DNA of 64,000 nucleotides. Origin: JAEYOM01 sp036260935. Lineage in GTDB: Bacteria > Bacillota > Clostridia > Acetivibrionales > DTU013. The notes under the pieces are model-generated. The model made no database searches. It had not been told where the DNA came from and saw only the letters and a list, made by a program, of their open reading frames with translations. Shown piece by piece: positions 39,312 through 48,966 of the stretch (position 1 is the stretch's first letter; each line of letters begins with the position of its first letter). The stretch is from contig DATALQ010000021.1 in NCBI GenBank assembly GCA_036260935.1, positions 1 through 64,000 on the forward strand, read 5' to 3'. Position numbers and translations under genes: made by a program.

Positions 39312-40772
39312 ATGAAAAAATCAGGGGTTCTGCTGCTGACAATTTTGTTTATATTAATATTCTCAGGCTGCAGTTCGCAGAATGGTGAAAATGGTATTTC
39401 TGGTACGATTCCTGGGCAGAGTGTTACAACCGTTGCAGGAAACGGCACAGGGAGCGGAACGGCAGAAGATGGTACCGGTGTAAAGGCCGGAGGACAAGCT
39501 GAGGGTCAAACGCCTCAGGATGACACCGGCTTGCCGGATAACGGACAAACTCCCGGTACGGATCAGCAAACCGGTAAAACGGGACAGAACGAACAAACCG
39601 GACAAAGTGACCAAACCGGGAAGACCGGTCAAGGCAGCGAGAGCGGTCAGGGTGGTCAGACCGGGTCGGACGGCACCATTGGGGACATGGCTGCAAAAAC
39701 CCTGAACAGCATGAGTCTGGATGAAAAAATAGGACAGATGTTCATCGTAGGTTTCGACGGAACCGAGCCGGGTACGGATGTAAAGGAAATGATCAAAAAC
39801 CGTCATACAGGCGGCGTAATACTGTTTCAGCGGAACGTCGGCGACCCTGTGCAGCTGCTCGGACTGAACAATTCGCTAAAGGAAATGAACAAGTCCAATA
39901 AAGCGCCTTTATTCATATCGGTGGATGAAGAAGGCGGCAGGGTAAGCAGGATGCCTGACCAGCTTGTGGATATGCCTGCGGCTCTGACCATTGGAAATAC
40001 CCAAAACATAAACTATGCTTATGATACGGGAGCGTTGCTTGCCGATGAGATAGCCTCATTCGGCTTCAATACCGATTTCGCTCCCGTGCTCGATATTTGG
40101 AGCAACCCTCAGAACACGGTCATAGGAGACCGTGCATTCGGTACTACGCCCGAGACTGTTAAAAGTATGGGCATTTCTGTGTTCAAAGGCATAAGGGATA
40201 GGGGCATAATACCGGTAGTCAAGCATTTTCCCGGTCACGGCGACACAGTGACAGATTCCCATATAGGTCTGCCCAAGGTAGATTACGGAATGAAAAGGCT
40301 TAAGACTTTCGAGCTCGTGCCTTTCCAGGCAGCTATCGACAAAGGCGCGGATGCAGTCATGGTTGCACACATCCTTATGACCGCGCTTGATAAAAATTAT
40401 CCGGCTTCGCTCTCAAAAGCGGTGATAACTGACCTGCTGCGCACAGATATGGGTTTTGACGGAGTCGTAATCACGGACGACATGACCATGGGCGCAATAG
40501 CTAAGAATTATGACATTGGCAAAGCTGCCGTAAGAACCATTCTGGCCGGCAGCGATATTGTGCTCGTATGTCACGGCACTGAAAACCAAAAATTGGCGAT
40601 GGATTCTGTCAAGGCCGCTGTAAAAAATGGAACGATACCGATGAAGCGGATAAATGAAAGCGTAGGTAGAATCCTAAGGCTTAAGTACAAGTACAGGCTT
40701 TCGGATAAAAATATAAAGTCGGTAAATGTCGATGAACTGAACAAAAAAATTGCTGCGTTATTGACCGAATGA
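39312..40772 (+). CDS. glycoside hydrolase family 3 lipoprotein (NagZ-like)
   Basis: The 486-residue protein has a lipobox FSGC (Cys20) and a low-complexity Gly/Thr/Gln-rich linker to about residue 122, then a GH3 domain. That domain carries VDEEGGRVSRM, KHFPGHGDT (His305, His309) and VITDDMTMG with candidate nucleophile Asp389. The His-containing KHFPGHGDT motif is that of beta-N-acetylhexosaminidases acting on peptidoglycan fragments. It would be a lipid-anchored surface enzyme for cell-wall sugar recycling, released through a flexible spacer. ATG 39312 follows AGGGTGA; an upstream GTG at 39303 lies in that site. Confidence 0.88.
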   Translation: MKKSGVLLLTILFILIFSGCSSQNGENGISGTIPGQSVTTVAGNGTGSGTAEDGTGVKAGGQAEGQTPQDDTGLPDNGQTPGTDQQTGKTGQNEQTGQSDQTGKTGQGSESGQGGQTGSDGTIGDMAAKTLNSMSLDEKIGQMFIVGFDGTEPGTDVKEMIKNRHTGGVILFQRNVGDPVQLLGLNNSLKEMNKSNKAPLFISVDEEGGRVSRMPDQLVDMPAALTIGNTQNINYAYDTGALLADEIASFGFNTDFAPVLDIWSNPQNTVIGDRAFGTTPETVKSMGISVFKGIRDRGIIPVVKHFPGHGDTVTDSHIGLPKVDYGMKRLKTFELVPFQAAIDKGADAVMVAHILMTALDKNYPASLSKAVITDLLRTDMGFDGVVITDDMTMGAIAKNYDIGKAAVRTILAGSDIVLVCHGTENQKLAMDSVKAAVKNGTIPMKRINESVGRILRLKYKYRLSDKNIKSVNVDELNKKIAALLTE

Positions 40773-40813
40773 TATAATGTATCCGAAAGCACCCGATAAG
40801 CGGATACATTATA
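40773..40813. repeat. 13-bp perfect inverted repeat after the GH3 gene
   Basis: TATAATGTATCCG (40773-40785) pairs perfectly with CGGATACATTATA (40801-40813) around a 15-base loop, beginning right after the stop codon. No T-tract follows. Its form and placement echo the repeat at 4607-4648 after mntH. Confidence 0.55.
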
Positions 40814-40825
40814 CCGCTCAGCGGG

Positions 40826-42256
40826 ATGGAGGACAAACTCAAATTGGACACGAGAGAAAAAACATATATTTCCGAAGACGAGATGACCCGGCAGGAGGCA
40901 TTCATGCGTTCCGTACGCGAAATGAACCCTGAGGGCGTCAAAAAATATTCGATAAGTACGTTCGGCTGCCAGATGAACGAAAACGATTCCGAAAAGCTTG
41001 CAGGCATGCTTGAAACAATGGGTTACAGGCAAAGCGACAGGCTTGAGGAATGCGACCTGATACTTTACAATACCTGTTGTGTCAGAGAAAACGCAGAACT
41101 AAAGGTATACGGCCATTTGGGATCGCTGAAGAAGCTAAAGGAAAGCAGACCGGATATGGTAATTGCACTTTGCGGCTGCATGATGCAGCAGGAGGACGTG
41201 GTAGACCATATCTTGAAAAAGTACAGGCATGTGGACCTGATATTCGGCACCCACAATCTGCACAAATTCCCTGAATTGCTTTATACGTCACTTAATTCTG
41301 AAAAGGCGGTGGCGGACGTCAGCAGTTCCGAAGGTTATATAGCGGAAGGCGTGCCGATCCGTCGGGAGAATGGAATAAAGGCCTGGCTTACCATAATGTA
41401 TGGCTGCAACAATTTCTGTTCCTATTGCATTGTACCTTATGTACGCGGTAGGGAAAGGAGCAGGAAGGAGTCAGACATACTGGATGAGGCAAAAATGCTG
41501 GGTCATCAGGGTTACAAGGAGATCACGCTGCTCGGCCAGAATGTCAACTCCTATGGCAAGGACCTGAAGGACGGCAGCAGCTTTGCCGGACTGCTAAGGA
41601 GCCTTGAGGCCACGGAAGGCATAGAAAGAATCCGCTTCATGACATCGCATCCGAAGGATCTTTCGGACGAGCTTATACTTGCCATGAGGGACTGCAAAAA
41701 GGTTTGCGAACACGTGCACCTTCCTGTACAGGCGGGAAGCAACGCAATTCTGAAGGAAATGAACCGCAAATATACGCGCGAGCACTATTTCGGACTCGTG
41801 GACAGGATCAGGGAGCAGATACCCGATATTTCACTGACGACAGATATCATAGTAGGGTACCCGGGTGAAAGCGATTCCGATTTTGAGCAGACTCTCGACC
41901 TTATCGAGAGGGTAAGATTCGATTACGTTTATACTTTCCTTTACTCAAGGCGGACAGGGACTCCGGCGGCAAAAAAAGAGGAGCAGATCGGCGAAGAGGT
42001 AATGAAAAAGAGGTTCGATGCCCTGCTTGAGCTGCAGAACGGCATTGGCAGGGATATTAACGATCGGATGGCAGGAATGACAGAAGAGATACTTGTTGAG
42101 GGCACAAGTAAAAATAATATTAATATGCTTACAGGAAGGACCAGGACAAATAAAATAGTCAATTTCAAGGGCGGGAACGAATTGATAGGAAGGCTTGTAA
42201 ACATTCGGATAGACAAGGCAGGGACCTGGTCGATGGAAGGCAGCCTAGTGAAGTGA
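40826..42256 (+). CDS. miaB: MiaB, tRNA A37 methylthiotransferase
   Basis: The 476-residue radical SAM enzyme adds the 2-methylthio group to i6A37 made by MiaA. The N-terminal UPF0004 domain has cluster cysteines in FGCQMNEND (Cys48), NTCCVRENA and ALCGCM. The radical SAM motif is Cys194, Cys198 and Cys201 (YGCNNFCSYC), followed by a C-terminal TRAM domain. ATG 40826 has a poor ribosome site; TTG 40844, 11 bases after GGAGG, is an alternative that would remove six residues. It heads the miaB-ylbF-mutS-mutL-miaA-hfq run. Confidence 0.94.
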   Translation: MEDKLKLDTREKTYISEDEMTRQEAFMRSVREMNPEGVKKYSISTFGCQMNENDSEKLAGMLETMGYRQSDRLEECDLILYNTCCVRENAELKVYGHLGSLKKLKESRPDMVIALCGCMMQQEDVVDHILKKYRHVDLIFGTHNLHKFPELLYTSLNSEKAVADVSSSEGYIAEGVPIRRENGIKAWLTIMYGCNNFCSYCIVPYVRGRERSRKESDILDEAKMLGHQGYKEITLLGQNVNSYGKDLKDGSSFAGLLRSLEATEGIERIRFMTSHPKDLSDELILAMRDCKKVCEHVHLPVQAGSNAILKEMNRKYTREHYFGLVDRIREQIPDISLTTDIIVGYPGESDSDFEQTLDLIERVRFDYVYTFLYSRRTGTPAAKKEEQIGEEVMKKRFDALLELQNGIGRDINDRMAGMTEEILVEGTSKNNINMLTGRTRTNKIVNFKGGNELIGRLVNIRIDKAGTWSMEGSLVK

Positions 42257-42323
42257 GGTAAACAGGCCGGACCCGCCGCTGAAGTATATATTGAAAATAG
42301 AAATATTGGGGAGGTTTAAATAA

Positions 42324-42716
42324 ATGAATGTTTTGGAGAAAGCAAGAGAACTGGGAGAAGCACTGGCGGAATCAGAACAGCTGAAAAGACTTAACAACGC
42401 GCAGACCGCGCTCGAGAACGATGATCGCGGGATGGGGCTCATGGAGGATTACAGGCTGCTTCAGATCGAACTTGTGAAAGCCACCAGAGATGATAACAAT
42501 GAAGTGAAAATAGGCGATATAAAGGATATGCTCATGTCAAAACAGGCTGAAATCGATGATTACAAAATAACCTCCGAATATATCGAAGCCAAGAACGATT
42601 TTGACGAGCTAATGAAGAATGTGAACGACGTGATTACATTTGCAATAACAGGCGAGGCATGCTCGCCTTCAAAATGCGCTTCCTGCGGCGGCGGCTGCGG
42701 CGGCGCGCACGCATAA
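42324..42716 (+). CDS. ylbF: YlbF/YmcA-family protein with cysteine-rich tail
   Basis: The 130-residue, mostly helical protein of the Com_YlbF family ends in CSPSKCASCGGGCGG. In B. subtilis, YlbF (RicF) works with YmcA and YaaT as the Fe-S-containing RicAFT complex, which affects RNase Y processing, sporulation and competence. The cysteine tail suits Fe-S coordination. GAGG lies upstream of the ATG. It sits between miaB and mutS, as in many clostridia. Whether it partners with RNase Y here is inference. Confidence 0.85.
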   Translation: MNVLEKARELGEALAESEQLKRLNNAQTALENDDRGMGLMEDYRLLQIELVKATRDDNNEVKIGDIKDMLMSKQAEIDDYKITSEYIEAKNDFDELMKNVNDVITFAITGEACSPSKCASCGGGCGGAHA

Positions 42717-42776
42717 AACACGTCAGGTTCCCGAGGTTGAATAATACCCGTGAGATTATAAGTGAGGTCGCAAAAA

Positions 42777-45392
42777 ATGCCCGTTACGCCTATGATGCAG
42801 CAATACCTGGATATGAAGGAGCAGCACAAGGATTGTATCCTGATGTTCAGGCTGGGTGACTTTTTCGAGATGTTTTTTGAAGATGCGGAGGTTGCATCGA
42901 GAGAGCTTGATATTACTTTGACCGGAAGGGATTGTGGACTTCCGGAAAGGGCTCCCATGTGCGGTGTGCCCTTTCACGCCGTTGACGGGTACATATCGAG
43001 GCTCATATCGAAGGGTTTCAAGGTTGCTATCTGTGAGCAGATGGAGGACCCCGCCCTTGCAAAGGGTATCGTCAAAAGGGAAGTAATACGGGTTGTGACG
43101 CCCGGTACAATAACCGATACCGCAATGCTGGATGAGAAGAAGAACAATTATCTTGTATCCATATATGCAAAAGGCCATATGTACGGTTTTGCAGTGGTAG
43201 ACGTATCTACGGGTGAATTCTCGACCACAAGGTTAACCTGGGGAAATACTTTCAACAAGCTGCTTGATGAGATCGCAAAATACGGACCTGCAGAGATAAT
43301 CGCGAACAGGGCCTTTTGCGACAATGAGGCACTGGCGGGACATCTGCGGAAACGTTTCAGCGCATACATTTCGCCTCTCGGGGACGAGTACTTTGATGAA
43401 GGCAATTCTACCGATATATTGAGCCGCAAGCTCGGCGCCGACGCATTGCCGGGGGATTCGACGGAGCTCTGCCTGAATGCGTGCGGCGCTCTGATGGCTT
43501 ATCTGGAACAAACCGAAAAAGCCGGTCTTGAGCATATACAGAAAATTACGCCTTACAAAATAGAAGAATTCATGGTACTCGATCTGGCGACCAGAAGGAA
43601 TCTGGAGCTTGTCGAAACCATGAGGGAAAAAAACAGAAAAGGTACGCTTCTATGGGTCCTTGACAGGACAATGACCTCTATGGGTGCAAGGGCGCTCCGA
43701 AGGTGGATAGAACAACCGCTCGTCAAAACGGCGGACATCGATGAGCGGCTTGAAGCAGTTGCGGAATTCAAGGATAAATTCATGGTCCGAATGGAGCTTC
43801 GCGAACTGTTCAAAAGGGTTCACGACATCGAGAGGCTGATCGGAAAGGTCGTTTTGGGAAGCGCAAACTGCAGGGATCTGATTTCATTAAAAAATTCGTT
43901 GCAGCAGATACCGTTTATCAAAGATATACTCAGATCCTGTTCTTCCGGGCTTGCTATGACAAACGACGGTAGCATCGATTCGCTGGCGGATATGTCAGAT
44001 CTTATCGAACGTTCGATAATTGATGAACCCCCTGTTTCAGTAAGAGACGGAGGAATAATCAAGTCGGGCTTCGATCAGGAGGTAGACAGGCTCAGGCATG
44101 CCACTACCGACGGTAAACAGTGGATCGCTTCGCTTGAAGCTGCAGAGAGGGAAAAGACCGGTATAAAGAACCTTAAGATCGGATACACGAAAGTTTTCGG
44201 TTATTACCTCGAGGTCACAAAATCTTATTATCATCTGGTGCCTCAGGAGTACATAAGAAAACAGACGCTTGCCAACTGCGAGAGGTTTGTAACGCAGGAA
44301 TTGAAAGAGATGGAGGAAACGATCCTGGGAGCGGAGGGAAAGATAGTCGAGCTCGAGTATTCTCTGTTCACTGAAATAAGGGAAAAGATCGCCTCCCAGG
44401 TAGGCAGGATAAAAGCTGCCGCAGCTGGAATCGCAGAGCTTGACGTGCTCTGCTCTCTGGCGGAGGTGGCGGACAGGGAAAACTACTGCAGACCCGCAGT
44501 GAATAATGAGGGCTTGATACATATCGAGGGCGGAAGGCATCCCGTTGTTGAAAAAATGCTTGAACAGGGGGAATTTGTGCCTAACGAAACGCTGCTCGAC
44601 ATGGAGGAGAACAGGATATCGATCATAACCGGGCCCAACATGGCCGGTAAATCGACTTATATGAGGCAGACGGCGCTGATAGTGCTCATGGCTCAGGTTG
44701 GAAGCTTCGTACCGGCCGTCTCGGCTCTGATTGGCGTTACGGACAGGATATTCACGCGAGTGGGAGCTTCCGATGATCTTGCGGCGGGACAGAGCACGTT
44801 TATGGTCGAAATGTCCGAGGTTGCCGGGATACTCGAGAATGCCACCCAAAGAAGCTTGCTCGTTCTCGATGAGATCGGCAGGGGGACAAGTACCTTCGAC
44901 GGTCTCAGCATCGCATGGTCGGTCATCGAGTACATAGCCGACAGGGAGAAGGTCGGCAGCAGGACGCTGTTTGCAACGCATTATCATGAACTGACGGAAC
45001 TGGAAGGAAAGATAACGGGCATCAAGAATTACTGCATCGCTGTAAAGGAGAAGGGCGACGATATCATATTCCTCAGGAAGATCATTCGCGGAGGCGCCGA
45101 CGGCAGCTACGGCATACAGGTGGCCAGGCTTGCAGGAGTCCCTCAGGCCGTTACCGATAGAGCCAAGGAACTATTGAAGGAACTGGATGCCGCAGATATC
45201 AGCAAGCACAGGGCGAGACGCAGGATTGTCCCGCTTGACGGTCAGGTTGGACTTTTCATTCCGAACGAAAATGAGGAAAAAGCCGGCAAAGAAGTGCTGG
45301 AGGAGTTGAAATCCATAGACGTGTCGGAAATGACGCCGCTTGACGCGATGAATATTTTGTATCGCCTGCAGCTCAAAGCGAGGAAGGGTTGA
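42777..45392 (+). CDS. mutS: MutS, DNA mismatch recognition ATPase
   Basis: The 871-residue protein has the mismatch-binding FxE motif near the start (DFFEMFFEDA, in LGDFFEMF), clamp and lever domains, and a C-terminal ABC ATPase. The Walker A is GPNMAGKST (619-627), followed by SSTFMVEMSE-type and DEIGRGTSTFDG motifs. ATG 42777 is 8 bases after GAGGT; GTG 42762 lies before that site. It is followed immediately by mutL, one base after its stop. Confidence 0.97.
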   Translation: MPVTPMMQQYLDMKEQHKDCILMFRLGDFFEMFFEDAEVASRELDITLTGRDCGLPERAPMCGVPFHAVDGYISRLISKGFKVAICEQMEDPALAKGIVKREVIRVVTPGTITDTAMLDEKKNNYLVSIYAKGHMYGFAVVDVSTGEFSTTRLTWGNTFNKLLDEIAKYGPAEIIANRAFCDNEALAGHLRKRFSAYISPLGDEYFDEGNSTDILSRKLGADALPGDSTELCLNACGALMAYLEQTEKAGLEHIQKITPYKIEEFMVLDLATRRNLELVETMREKNRKGTLLWVLDRTMTSMGARALRRWIEQPLVKTADIDERLEAVAEFKDKFMVRMELRELFKRVHDIERLIGKVVLGSANCRDLISLKNSLQQIPFIKDILRSCSSGLAMTNDGSIDSLADMSDLIERSIIDEPPVSVRDGGIIKSGFDQEVDRLRHATTDGKQWIASLEAAEREKTGIKNLKIGYTKVFGYYLEVTKSYYHLVPQEYIRKQTLANCERFVTQELKEMEETILGAEGKIVELEYSLFTEIREKIASQVGRIKAAAAGIAELDVLCSLAEVADRENYCRPAVNNEGLIHIEGGRHPVVEKMLEQGEFVPNETLLDMEENRISIITGPNMAGKSTYMRQTALIVLMAQVGSFVPAVSALIGVTDRIFTRVGASDDLAAGQSTFMVEMSEVAGILENATQRSLLVLDEIGRGTSTFDGLSIAWSVIEYIADREKVGSRTLFATHYHELTELEGKITGIKNYCIAVKEKGDDIIFLRKIIRGGADGSYGIQVARLAGVPQAVTDRAKELLKELDAADISKHRARRRIVPLDGQVGLFIPNENEEKAGKEVLEELKSIDVSEMTPLDAMNILYRLQLKARKG

Positions 45393-45393
45393 T

Positions 45394-47550
45394 ATGGGAA
45401 AGATAATTATTCTCGATGAAAATACGGCTAACAAGATTGCTGCCGGAGAAGTAATAGAAAAACCGGCTTCCGTCATAAAAGAGCTGGTCGAGAATTCGAT
45501 AGATGCAGGAGCTACGAATATAAGCGTAGATATCCGTAACGGCGGTATTTCATTCATACGGGTAACCGACAACGGCTGCGGCCTTGAGGAGGATGACGTC
45601 GAGATAGCCTTCGAACGCCATGCCACCAGCAAGATCAGAAGGGCGGATGACCTCGAATCGATAAAGAGCATGGGCTTTAGAGGTGAAGCTTTGGCCAGCA
45701 TAGCGGCAGTATCCGAAGTTCAGCTTATAACAAGGGTAAAGGATGCGGTACAGGGGATAGCCATAGAGGTCAGGGGCGGCGGTGTGAAAGGCTTGAAACC
45801 GGCTGGCTGCCCTGTGGGCACAACTATTACGATAAAGGATCTTTTTTTCAATACTCCCGCCAGATACAAATTCCTTAAGAAGGATTCTACAGAGGCGGCG
45901 TATATAACAGATATCATGAGCAGGATTGCGCTGGGCTATCCGGATATTTCCTTCAAGCTCGCCAGCAACGGCTCGACGGTACTTCACACTCCCGGAAACG
46001 GGGATTTGAAAAGCGTAATATTCAGTATCTACGGCGCAGAGACCTCAAAGCACCTGTTAAAGGTGGATTATAAGGATGAGCATGTCAGGATAACGGGGTA
46101 TGCGGGCGGTGCCGAGATGGCCCGTTCGAACCGCAGCCAGCAGTTATTCTATATAAACGGAAGAACTATACGGAGCAAAACCATTACTTCGGCGCTGGAC
46201 GGAGCATATTCGACATTTCTTATGAAAAACAAATATGCCTTCGCGGTGCTGGATATACGCATAAATCCTGCTTCAGTAGACGTAAATGTGCATCCATCCA
46301 AGATGGAGGTCAAATTTTCCAACGAACAGGATATTTACAGGGCGGTCTATCATGCCGTTAACGGAGCACTTCTGTCACAGTCCTCCATAAGGACGCTGCC
46401 GTCTTCATCAGCACGATCGGAAGCGTCGGCTGTACCCGGATTGGCTGCCCGGCCGGGCAGCGCCGGAAAGTCGGCATACCATCTGAATGAAGATATGAAA
46501 GACAAACCATCATACTCGCAGCAGGATTTCGAATGGGTGCGGAAGGAGCTGGACAGAAAAAGGGCCGAAGCGGTTGCCGGCGGTACTGAAAATGAAAGTT
46601 TTAATGCGGCTGATAAGAACTTTGATTCAGGCATGGAAGGCTTATATGCAGGGAACAAGGTAGAAAGCCATAAGGAAGACACCCATAAGGAAGAGACCCA
46701 AAAGGATGAAGGTCAAAAGGAAGAAAGACAAAAGGAAGAGTGCCAAAAGGGAGTAAGCCATAAGGAAGAAAACACAGATGGCGGCAGAAATGACATCGTT
46801 AATGATTTTGCAGGTCAAACGAATGAAAATAACAGGGATTACAACAATATAGCAACACATTATCAAATTGAAGGAAAAAGTACCTCAATCATCGCAGAAA
46901 CAGGGTCTGAGAATGCCTATACGGAAGATATGGAATCCTCTGCAAAAAATGCCGGCTTAGGCACGGATTTTTTCAAAGGCATCAGGGTGGTCGGCCAGGT
47001 ATTTTCTACATATATAATCCTGGAGGGGTCGGAGGAGCTTTTCCTGCTCGATCAGCATGCCGCACACGAAAGGATACGCTATGAGGAACTCAAAAAAGCT
47101 TATTCCGGAAACGAACAGTTTTCGCAAATGCTGATATCCGCAATAAACATCGAATTATCAGCAGCCGAATATCAATTCGCCATAGCGGAAATTCCATTTT
47201 TCACGAAGCTGGGCTTCACATATGAAAGCTTCGGTTCAAATTCCGTAATTTTGAGATCAGTTCCTTTTATTGACGAAGGCGTAAAAATGAGCGGACTGTT
47301 TATGGAGATATTGGATTTTGTGATGAGCGGAGACAATCAGGACAAAAGCCTGATCGCGGACGAAGCGTTATACAGGATGGCCTGCAAATCTGCAGTAAAA
47401 GCAAACAGGAAACTCGATACGAAAGAAATAGACGCTTTACTGTCCGGACTTACAGGTCTCGACAATCCCTTTACCTGTCCGCACGGACGTCCTGCAATAC
47501 TAAGGCTGAGGCGTTATGACATGGAAAAATTGTTTAAAAGAATAGTATAA
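45394..47550 (+). CDS. mutL: MutL, mismatch repair endonuclease
   Basis: The 718-residue protein has an N-terminal GHKL ATPase (KIAAGEVIEKPASVIKELVENS; DNGCG; GFRGEAL). A disordered linker (about 335-530) precedes the C-terminal dimerisation/endonuclease domain with DQHAAHER (553-560), ACKSAVKAN and CPHGRP (695-700). These motifs mark a nicking-competent MutL, as in bacteria without MutH. The linker contains seven 5-residue repeats (425-459), encoded by a 15-bp tandem repeat. The start is one base after the mutS stop with GAGGAAGGG upstream. Confidence 0.96.
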   Translation: MGKIIILDENTANKIAAGEVIEKPASVIKELVENSIDAGATNISVDIRNGGISFIRVTDNGCGLEEDDVEIAFERHATSKIRRADDLESIKSMGFRGEALASIAAVSEVQLITRVKDAVQGIAIEVRGGGVKGLKPAGCPVGTTITIKDLFFNTPARYKFLKKDSTEAAYITDIMSRIALGYPDISFKLASNGSTVLHTPGNGDLKSVIFSIYGAETSKHLLKVDYKDEHVRITGYAGGAEMARSNRSQQLFYINGRTIRSKTITSALDGAYSTFLMKNKYAFAVLDIRINPASVDVNVHPSKMEVKFSNEQDIYRAVYHAVNGALLSQSSIRTLPSSSARSEASAVPGLAARPGSAGKSAYHLNEDMKDKPSYSQQDFEWVRKELDRKRAEAVAGGTENESFNAADKNFDSGMEGLYAGNKVESHKEDTHKEETQKDEGQKEERQKEECQKGVSHKEENTDGGRNDIVNDFAGQTNENNRDYNNIATHYQIEGKSTSIIAETGSENAYTEDMESSAKNAGLGTDFFKGIRVVGQVFSTYIILEGSEELFLLDQHAAHERIRYEELKKAYSGNEQFSQMLISAINIELSAAEYQFAIAEIPFFTKLGFTYESFGSNSVILRSVPFIDEGVKMSGLFMEILDFVMSGDNQDKSLIADEALYRMACKSAVKANRKLDTKEIDALLSGLTGLDNPFTCPHGRPAILRLRRYDMEKLFKRIV
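46666..46770 (+). repeat. seven imperfect 15-bp repeats within mutL
   Basis: The repeats encode residues 425-459 in the linker. Units read SHKED, THKEE, TQKDE, GQKEE, RQKEE, CQKGV and SHKEE, around a core of (C/A)A-AAGGA. Because the unit is 15 bp, unit loss or gain would keep the frame. Confidence 0.8.
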
Positions 47551-47604
47551 ATATATCGGCACTGGGTACAATTGGTAAATAGGAGGGGGGCAACAGTTGA
47601 TTCA

Positions 47605-48549
47605 ATGGAGCCTGTTATAGTAATAGTAGGCCCGACTGCATCCGGTAAAACGAAGCTATCGATCGAGCTTGCCAAAAGGATCAATGGAAGCATAGTTTCG
47701 GCAGATTCGATGCAGATATACAGATACATGGATATCGGTACGGCTAAGCCGAATGCCATCGAAATGGCGGGCATCAGGCACTATATGATCGATGAAGTCG
47801 ATCCCGATGAAAATTTCAGTGTTGCAAGGTATCGTGAATGCGCTCTCGGTTATATTTCCGGGATTGTCGATGAAGGGAAACGCCCAATAGTAGCAGGTGG
47901 AACCGGACTTTATATCAATTCCCTCATTTACAATATCAATTTTTCAGAAACGATATGCGACGAGGAATTGAGGGAAAGACTCAGAAATGAGGCTTGCGAA
48001 AAGGGTAACGCATTTTTGTATGAAAAGCTTTTGAAGATCGATCCCGAAGCAGCTTCACGTATCCACGAAAACGATACCAAAAGGATTATAAGAGCCATCG
48101 AAGTCTATGAACACACGAAAAAAACGATTTCGGAGCATGTCAGGGAATCCCGGCAGGTGCCTTCGCCATACCGCTACATAATATTCGGGCTCGATTGGGA
48201 CAGGGAAAAGCTGTATGCAAGAATTGAAAAAAGGATAGACAAAATGCTTGAGGACGGCTTGGCGGATGAAGTAAAAAGTCTGGCGGATAAGGGATATGAC
48301 AAGGGCGGAACGGCAATGCAGGGAATAGGCTACAAGGAGATTCTGGATTACCTGAAAGGAACTCGGACCTTAGAAGAGACAGTTTACATATTAAAGCGGG
48401 ATACCAGGCATTATGCCAAAAGGCAGATGACCTGGTTCCGGAGGCTCGAAGGGATCAAGTGGCTTAAGGCGGACGAGAACAGCGATTTTGGGGAGTTGTC
48501 CGAAAAAATAATTCGGGAGTGTATTGCAACAGATGGAATAATCTTGTAA
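47605..48549 (+). CDS. miaA: MiaA, tRNA dimethylallyltransferase
   Basis: The 314-residue enzyme attaches dimethylallyl to A37 of tRNAs reading UNN codons, producing MiaB's substrate. The P-loop is GPTASGKT (9-16), followed by SADSMQIYRYMDIGTAKP and GGTGLYINSLIY. The ATG at 47605 gives the family's usual N-terminus, although AGGAGGGGGG is 14 bases upstream, an unusually long spacing. An in-frame TTG at 47572 lies before that site. Confidence 0.94.
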   Translation: MEPVIVIVGPTASGKTKLSIELAKRINGSIVSADSMQIYRYMDIGTAKPNAIEMAGIRHYMIDEVDPDENFSVARYRECALGYISGIVDEGKRPIVAGGTGLYINSLIYNINFSETICDEELRERLRNEACEKGNAFLYEKLLKIDPEAASRIHENDTKRIIRAIEVYEHTKKTISEHVRESRQVPSPYRYIIFGLDWDREKLYARIEKRIDKMLEDGLADEVKSLADKGYDKGGTAMQGIGYKEILDYLKGTRTLEETVYILKRDTRHYAKRQMTWFRRLEGIKWLKADENSDFGELSEKIIRECIATDGIIL

Positions 48550-48608
48550 AATTAAACTAATTCTTAGTCTGTCCAGGTTAAGAAGAATATTTTAAGGAGG
48601 ATTTTCAA

Positions 48609-48851
48609 GTGAACAAGGCTAACATCAATTTGCAGGATGTATTTCTGAACCAGGTGAGGAAGGAACATATCGGGGTCACTATTTACCTTACCAACGGTTT
48701 TCAGCTTAAAGGAATGGTAAAGGGATTTGACAATTTTACTGTTGTGCTGGATACTGACGGTAAGCAGCAGTTGGTATATAAACACGCGATCTCGACCATA
48801 AGTCCGATGAAAGTCGTTAATTTCATTTTTAACGACAGCGCAAAGGAATAA
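48609..48851 (+). CDS. hfq: Hfq, RNA chaperone
   Basis: The 80-residue Sm-like protein has Sm1 (LTNGFQLKGMVKGFDNFTVVL) and Sm2 (VYKHAISTISP, with the YKH motif). Hfq forms a hexameric ring that binds small RNAs and A-rich tails. The GTG start is preceded by AAGGAGG. The miaA-hfq order is common across bacteria. A bidirectional terminator separates it from lexA. Confidence 0.97.
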   Translation: MNKANINLQDVFLNQVRKEHIGVTIYLTNGFQLKGMVKGFDNFTVVLDTDGKQQLVYKHAISTISPMKVVNFIFNDSAKE

Positions 48852-48900
48852 GAGGTTACTTTAGAAATAGACGATTATTTGGAATATTATTCTTTAACTA

Positions 48901-48937
48901 AAAAAACTTAGGAAGCGTATAGCTTCCTGAGTTTTTT
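48901..48937. terminator. bidirectional terminator between hfq and lexA
   Basis: AAAAAACTTAGGAAGC and GCTTCCTGAGTTTTTT form a long stem with one mismatch around GTATA. T-runs occur on the 3' side on both strands, as expected between convergent genes. Confidence 0.9.
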
Positions 48938-48966
48938 GAATGTAAAAAAATATGTAGCTTTTCTAA

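Noticed and set aside
46666..46770. The mutL repeats as a CRISPR-like or mobile element
   Set aside because: They are in-frame coding repeats within a disordered linker, with no spacers or terminal inverted repeats.
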